Shown here piece by piece: positions 36,964 through 36,971 of a stretch of DNA of 36,971 bases (position 1 is the first letter of the stretch; each line of letters begins with the position of its first letter). The DNA lies in assembly GCA_028282245.1 (NCBI GenBank), contig JANQIL010000116.1, positions 1 through 36,971 on the forward strand, given 5' to 3'. The notes beneath the pieces are model-generated. The model was not told the origin of the DNA and did not search any database. It saw nothing but the letters and a program-made list of their open reading frames with translations. The DNA is from Magnetospira sp. (lineage in GTDB: Bacteria > Pseudomonadota > Alphaproteobacteria > Rhodospirillales > Magnetospiraceae). The position numbers and the translations under genes are program-made.

Positions 36964-36971
36964 CTAGTGTC
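36964..36971. repeat. Partial second copy of the palindrome end at the window edge
   Basis: CTAGTGTC at the very end repeats the first seven bases of the preceding element's arm (CTAGTGTGG), 14 nt after its right end. It may be the beginning of another element or the outer end of a larger insertion; only eight bases are visible. Confidence 0.3.

Overview
The window is high-GC chromosomal DNA that looks like a Rhodospirillales-type alphaproteobacterium. I infer this from gene order (tilS-ftsH-folP-glmM-thiD; phoR-pstSCAB-phoU-phoB; nadA-nadC-nadB; a full squalene/hopanoid cluster) and protein style, without any database comparison. Genes are tightly packed. Many neighbours overlap by 4 nt (ATGA or GTGA), there is no rRNA, tRNA or CRISPR, and no stretch over 300 bases lacks a gene. 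The ends are open: the first gene (tilS) is cut on the left, and the right edge lies just beyond a small palindromic repeat.

Layout. (1) 3-5998, plus: tilS (partial), ftsH, folP, glmM, thiD, covering tRNA modification, membrane proteolysis, folate, amino sugar and thiamine synthesis. (2) 6014-7722, minus: a YgiB-like lipoprotein and a YgiC-like ATP-grasp ligase; then 7782-8568, minus: a DUF2975-type membrane protein with a small XRE regulator. (3) 8806-16477, minus: a complete phosphate regulon, phoR-pstS-pstC-pstA-pstB-phoU-phoB, with Pho-box-like sequences before pstS and, more tentatively, before phoR. The PhoR copy has no membrane segment. (4) 16731-20192, plus: nadA-nadC-nadB, de novo NAD synthesis from aspartate to nicotinate mononucleotide. 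(5) 20250-36837: a hopanoid region in three blocks.

The hopanoid region starts with a protein-kinase-like gene lacking both catalytic aspartates, overlapping hpnC. Then come hpnC, hpnB, hpnD, hpnE (farnesyl diphosphate to squalene), hpnF (squalene to hopene) and hpnG, followed by a 77-residue remnant of a RibD-C/DHFR-like protein. On the opposite strand lie ispH and hpnH (adenosylhopane synthesis), and then on the plus strand hpnA, an HpnL-family membrane protein, a GT4 glycosyltransferase, a PIG-L/LmbE deacetylase and the RND transporter hpnN. Together they supply the isoprenoid precursor, build squalene, cyclise it, add and trim the ribosyl side chain, probably decorate it with a sugar, and move hopanoids to the outer membrane.

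Most worth follow-up: the degenerate kinase fused by overlap to the squalene genes; the GT4 + PIG-L pair sitting where other species keep hpnI/hpnK; the soluble PhoR; the possible Pho box controlling phoR; and the TA-flanked near-palindrome at the right end.
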